Assembly: GCA_020047725.1 (NCBI GenBank) | Contig: JAIFNM010000094.1 | Location: 1-8,329, forward strand | DNA: 8,329 nt | Reading direction: 5' to 3' | From: Betaproteobacteria bacterium | Lineage (GTDB): Bacteria; Pseudomonadota; Gammaproteobacteria; Burkholderiales; Rhodocyclaceae | Shown here: piece by piece, positions 6,465 through 8,329 of the stretch | How positions within the stretch are numbered: the stretch's first letter is position 1 | Layout: each line of letters begins with the position of its first letter | Made by a program: the position numbers and the translations under genes | Notes under the pieces: generated by a model | Told to the model about the DNA's origin: nothing | Database searches by the model: none | Seen by the model: the letters and a program-made list of their open reading frames with translations, nothing else

Positions 6465-7814
6465 TCAGGCGATCGGAAGTTCGATGAGAACGAGCAGACC
6501 GCCATGACCAGGAGCGTTTTCCGCACGGATATGCCCACCGTGCGCTTCGATTGAACGGCGGGCGATGGCAAGCCCAAGACCGAAACCGCCAGCGTTCGCG
6601 TTGTCGCTGCGGAAAAAGGCTTCAAAGATAGAGTCGAGTTTGTCCTCCTGAACACCGGGACCGTGGTCGCGAATCATGATGCACAGCCGACTGCGACTTG
6701 AGCCCGCGTAGAGGCTGATCTCCACCTTGCTACCTGCCGGTGTGTGCTGCAATGCATTGCGGATGACGTTTTCGAGAGCGCGATGGAGCAAGGTACCGCT
6801 AGCCCTAAGCACGATGTCGCTCTCCAGATCATCGCTGAATTCTATGCTACGCCCGCTGCTGTTAGCCTCGAATCGTGCGTCCTCCACCACACTCGCAAGT
6901 AACTCGCGCAGTTCAATATACTCGTCCCCCGGAGTTTGCTTTCCAGATTCCAGGCGCGCCAAAGTGAGCAATTCACCGACCAGTTCGTCAAGGCGAGACG
7001 CTTCCAGTTCGATACGTTCGAGGGCGCTATTGACGCGTCCAGGCTGTTGCCGTGCGAGACCGACGGCGGTTTGCACTCGCGCAAGTGGTGAGCGCAATTC
7101 ATGGGATACGTCATGAAGAAGTCGATCCCGTGCGGCCATTAATTGCTCTAGTTGGGCAGCCATCTTGTCAAAGTCACTTCCTAAACTGCCGATCTCGTCA
7201 TGGCGGCTTGCTATGCCTGCGTTGATTCGGAAGTCAAGGCGACCCGCGGTCAGCGCTTCAAAAGCGTCACGCAATTGGCTGATTGGCTGCGTAATATGGC
7301 GAGCGAGTAACGCGCTGACTAGCAGGCTCGCCAATAAGGCGACGATCAAAAGCGTGGCCGGCGCTTCCGGGCCAATTCGTGTGCTCGCCACAGGGCGCGC
7401 ATTACTATCCGGTTGAAATATCAGGTACGTTGCTCCTAAGGAGCTACGCGCCAGGCGAGCTCCGCGCGGCGATTCGTCATCACTAGCGATAGCAAACGCC
7501 TGAGCACGCGCCTCGTCGGAAACGGGGCGGCCAATGAGATCTTGACCATTCTCCGTCACAACCAAAGGCGGGCTGGACTCACGCGTTGGCCAGCGCTCAA
7601 GCAGTTGCTTAACCTGGCTCTCACTTCCGGTTTCGATGGTAAATGCAACAATGCGGTTGGCGAAGCCTGCTCGCGGGCCTTGGGCAAGTTGTGACGCCTG
7701 CTCGAACCGTGACTGGTTGTAGACCATCAGAGCGACAGTTACACCTGCTACCGTTAGGACTAACGAAAGCCAGATGCTGGCGAAAATCTTCCAGAATAGT
7801 TTGCTCTTGAGCAT
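6465..7814 (-). CDS. Sensor histidine kinase, CpxA-like
   Basis: This inner-membrane kinase senses a periplasmic or envelope signal and phosphorylates the adjacent response regulator. It has 449 residues: TM1 at about 9-31; a periplasmic sensor of about 120 residues (32-150) without His or Cys; TM2 at about 152-171; a HAMP linker (about 172-225, ARHITQPISQLRDAFEALT); a HisKA dimerisation domain with H-box HDVSHELRSPLAR (phospho-acceptor H238); then an ATPase domain with N-box ENVIRNALQHTP (348-359), G1 DHGPGV (383-388), F-box FEAFF (397-401) and G2 GGFGLGLAI (409-417). All catalytic motifs are intact. Domain order, size and the CpxR-like partner favour the CpxA group, but the sensor domain is too variable to name the signal. 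The ATG start is 11 nt after the regulator stop; the ribosome binding site is weak (GGA 7 nt upstream), so translational coupling is likely. The gene converges on the efflux operon. Confidence 0.93.
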   Translation of the reverse strand: MLKSKLFWKIFASIWLSLVLTVAGVTVALMVYNQSRFEQASQLAQGPRAGFANRIVAFTIETGSESQVKQLLERWPTRESSPPLVVTENGQDLIGRPVSDEARAQAFAIASDDESPRGARLARSSLGATYLIFQPDSNARPVASTRIGPEAPATLLIVALLASLLVSALLARHITQPISQLRDAFEALTAGRLDFRINAGIASRHDEIGSLGSDFDKMAAQLEQLMAARDRLLHDVSHELRSPLARVQTAVGLARQQPGRVNSALERIELEASRLDELVGELLTLARLESGKQTPGDEYIELRELLASVVEDARFEANSSGRSIEFSDDLESDIVLRASGTLLHRALENVIRNALQHTPAGSKVEISLYAGSSRSRLCIMIRDHGPGVQEDKLDSIFEAFFRSDNANAGGFGLGLAIARRSIEAHGGHIRAENAPGHGGLLVLIELPIA

Positions 7815-7825
7815 TGTGGTATCCG

Positions 7826-8329
7826 CTAGACGAGGATGAGCTGGTAACCAATTCCTCGCACCGTTTGCACGGGCGAGCGACCATCACCAAGCAATCCGAG
7901 CTTTTGGCGCAAGTTGCTTATATGAACGTCGATGCTTCGGTCATACCTAGTAAGAGTTCGGCCTAGCGCGTGTTGGGAAATGTCCTGTTTGGAAACACTT
8001 TCCCCGGAGCGCAGCGCTAGCAGTTCCAAGACACTGAACTCTGTGCTGGTGAGATCGAGCGCCGCATTGCCCCAACTGGCCTGACGTTGTTGCGGAGATA
8101 GTTTGAGCGGACCAATCTCCACGTCGGAAGAGGTGCCACGGCGCGGCAACGCGCTGCCTTGGGTACGCCGCAGAATGGCTCGAATGCGTGCTACCAGTTC
8201 ACGAGGTGTACATGGTTTTGGGACATAGTCATCGGCACCAAATTCCAGACCCAGCACGCGATCAACACCATCTCCACGAGCGGTGAGCATAATCACCGGA
8301 ACGCTGCTTTCCTGACGGATACGGCGCAG
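7826..8329 (-). CDS. OmpR/PhoB-family response regulator, CpxR-like (5' end missing)
   Basis: This is a DNA-binding response regulator, presumably phosphorylated by the adjacent kinase. Only the C-terminal 167 residues are present; the frame runs open through the right edge (LRRIRQESSVPVIMLTARGD). About 60-65 residues of the receiver domain, including the acidic pocket and phospho-acceptor Asp, lie outside. Retained receiver landmarks are the conserved Thr (LTARGD, partial residue 16), GLEFGADDYVPKP with the conserved Lys (residue 38), and ELVARIRAILRR. CpxR normally has Phe after this KP; here it is Cys. The winged-helix domain occupies about the last 105 residues, with LDLTSTEFSVLELLA, the recognition region YDRSIDVHISNLRQKLG and the terminal wing VQTVRGIGYQL. 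ALGRTLTRYDRSIDVHISN strongly recalls CpxR. Apparent starts inside the window (for example GTG at 8296) fall within the receiver domain and are not real starts. The operon promoter must lie beyond the window. Confidence 0.93.
   Translation of the reverse strand: MRRIRQESSVPVIMLTARGDGVDRVLGLEFGADDYVPKPCTPRELVARIRAILRRTQGSALPRRGTSSDVEIGPLKLSPQQRQASWGNAALDLTSTEFSVLELLALRSGESVSKQDISQHALGRTLTRYDRSIDVHISNLRQKLGLLGDGRSPVQTVRGIGYQLILV

Noticed and set aside
8294..8296. GTG at 8296 as the response-regulator start
   Set aside because: The frame continues upstream to the window edge with typical receiver sequence (LRRIRQESSVPV), so the true start is outside.

Overview
The window reads as a Gram-negative proteobacterial chromosome segment, most likely betaproteobacterial. 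The reasons are a complete inner-membrane/periplasm/outer-membrane efflux system, a CpxAR-type two-component system, and a TolC-class protein whose sequence style is familiar from beta-proteobacteria. The taxon is an inference from protein resemblance only; there is no rRNA or other marker here.

Layout: (a) About 1-480 holds no gene I can support. It looks like eroded intergenic sequence, with a short open frame running off the left edge and a perfect 10-bp tandem duplication. (b) About 480-734 is the probable control region of the efflux operon. It holds three phased TTTAC-like half-sites resembling a CpxR box, a weak promoter candidate, and an 18-bp element present twice (16/18 identical, 125 bp apart). 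(c) 735-6365, plus strand, is a three-gene tripartite efflux operon: periplasmic adaptor (389 aa), MdtB/MdtC-type RND transporter (1027 aa, ATGA overlap with the adaptor gene) and TolC-class outer-membrane channel (439 aa from the preferred start, 61 nt after the transporter). (d) 6366-6464 is a 99-nt convergent spacer with two hairpins. (e) 6465-8329, minus strand, holds a CpxA-like sensor histidine kinase and, 11 nt upstream of it, the C-terminal 167 residues of a CpxR-like response regulator cut by the right edge.

How the genes fit together: the RND protein would use proton flux through its Asp401/Asp402/Lys916 relay to take up substrates from the periplasm or inner-membrane outer leaflet. 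The adaptor, anchored in the inner membrane, would bridge it to the outer-membrane channel; its hairpin carries the R-x3-L-x6-S signature used for TolC docking. The convergent two-component system is the obvious candidate regulator, and the CpxR-like half-sites upstream of the adaptor gene agree with that, but this link is inference. Substrates cannot be read from the sequence. Transporter motifs favour the drug/amphiphile (HAE) class over heavy-metal exporters.

This is a recognisable system rather than a new one. The points most worth a second look are the upstream regulatory architecture, the pairing of an MdtBC-type pump with a TolC-class rather than lipoprotein channel, and the markedly higher G+C of the channel gene.
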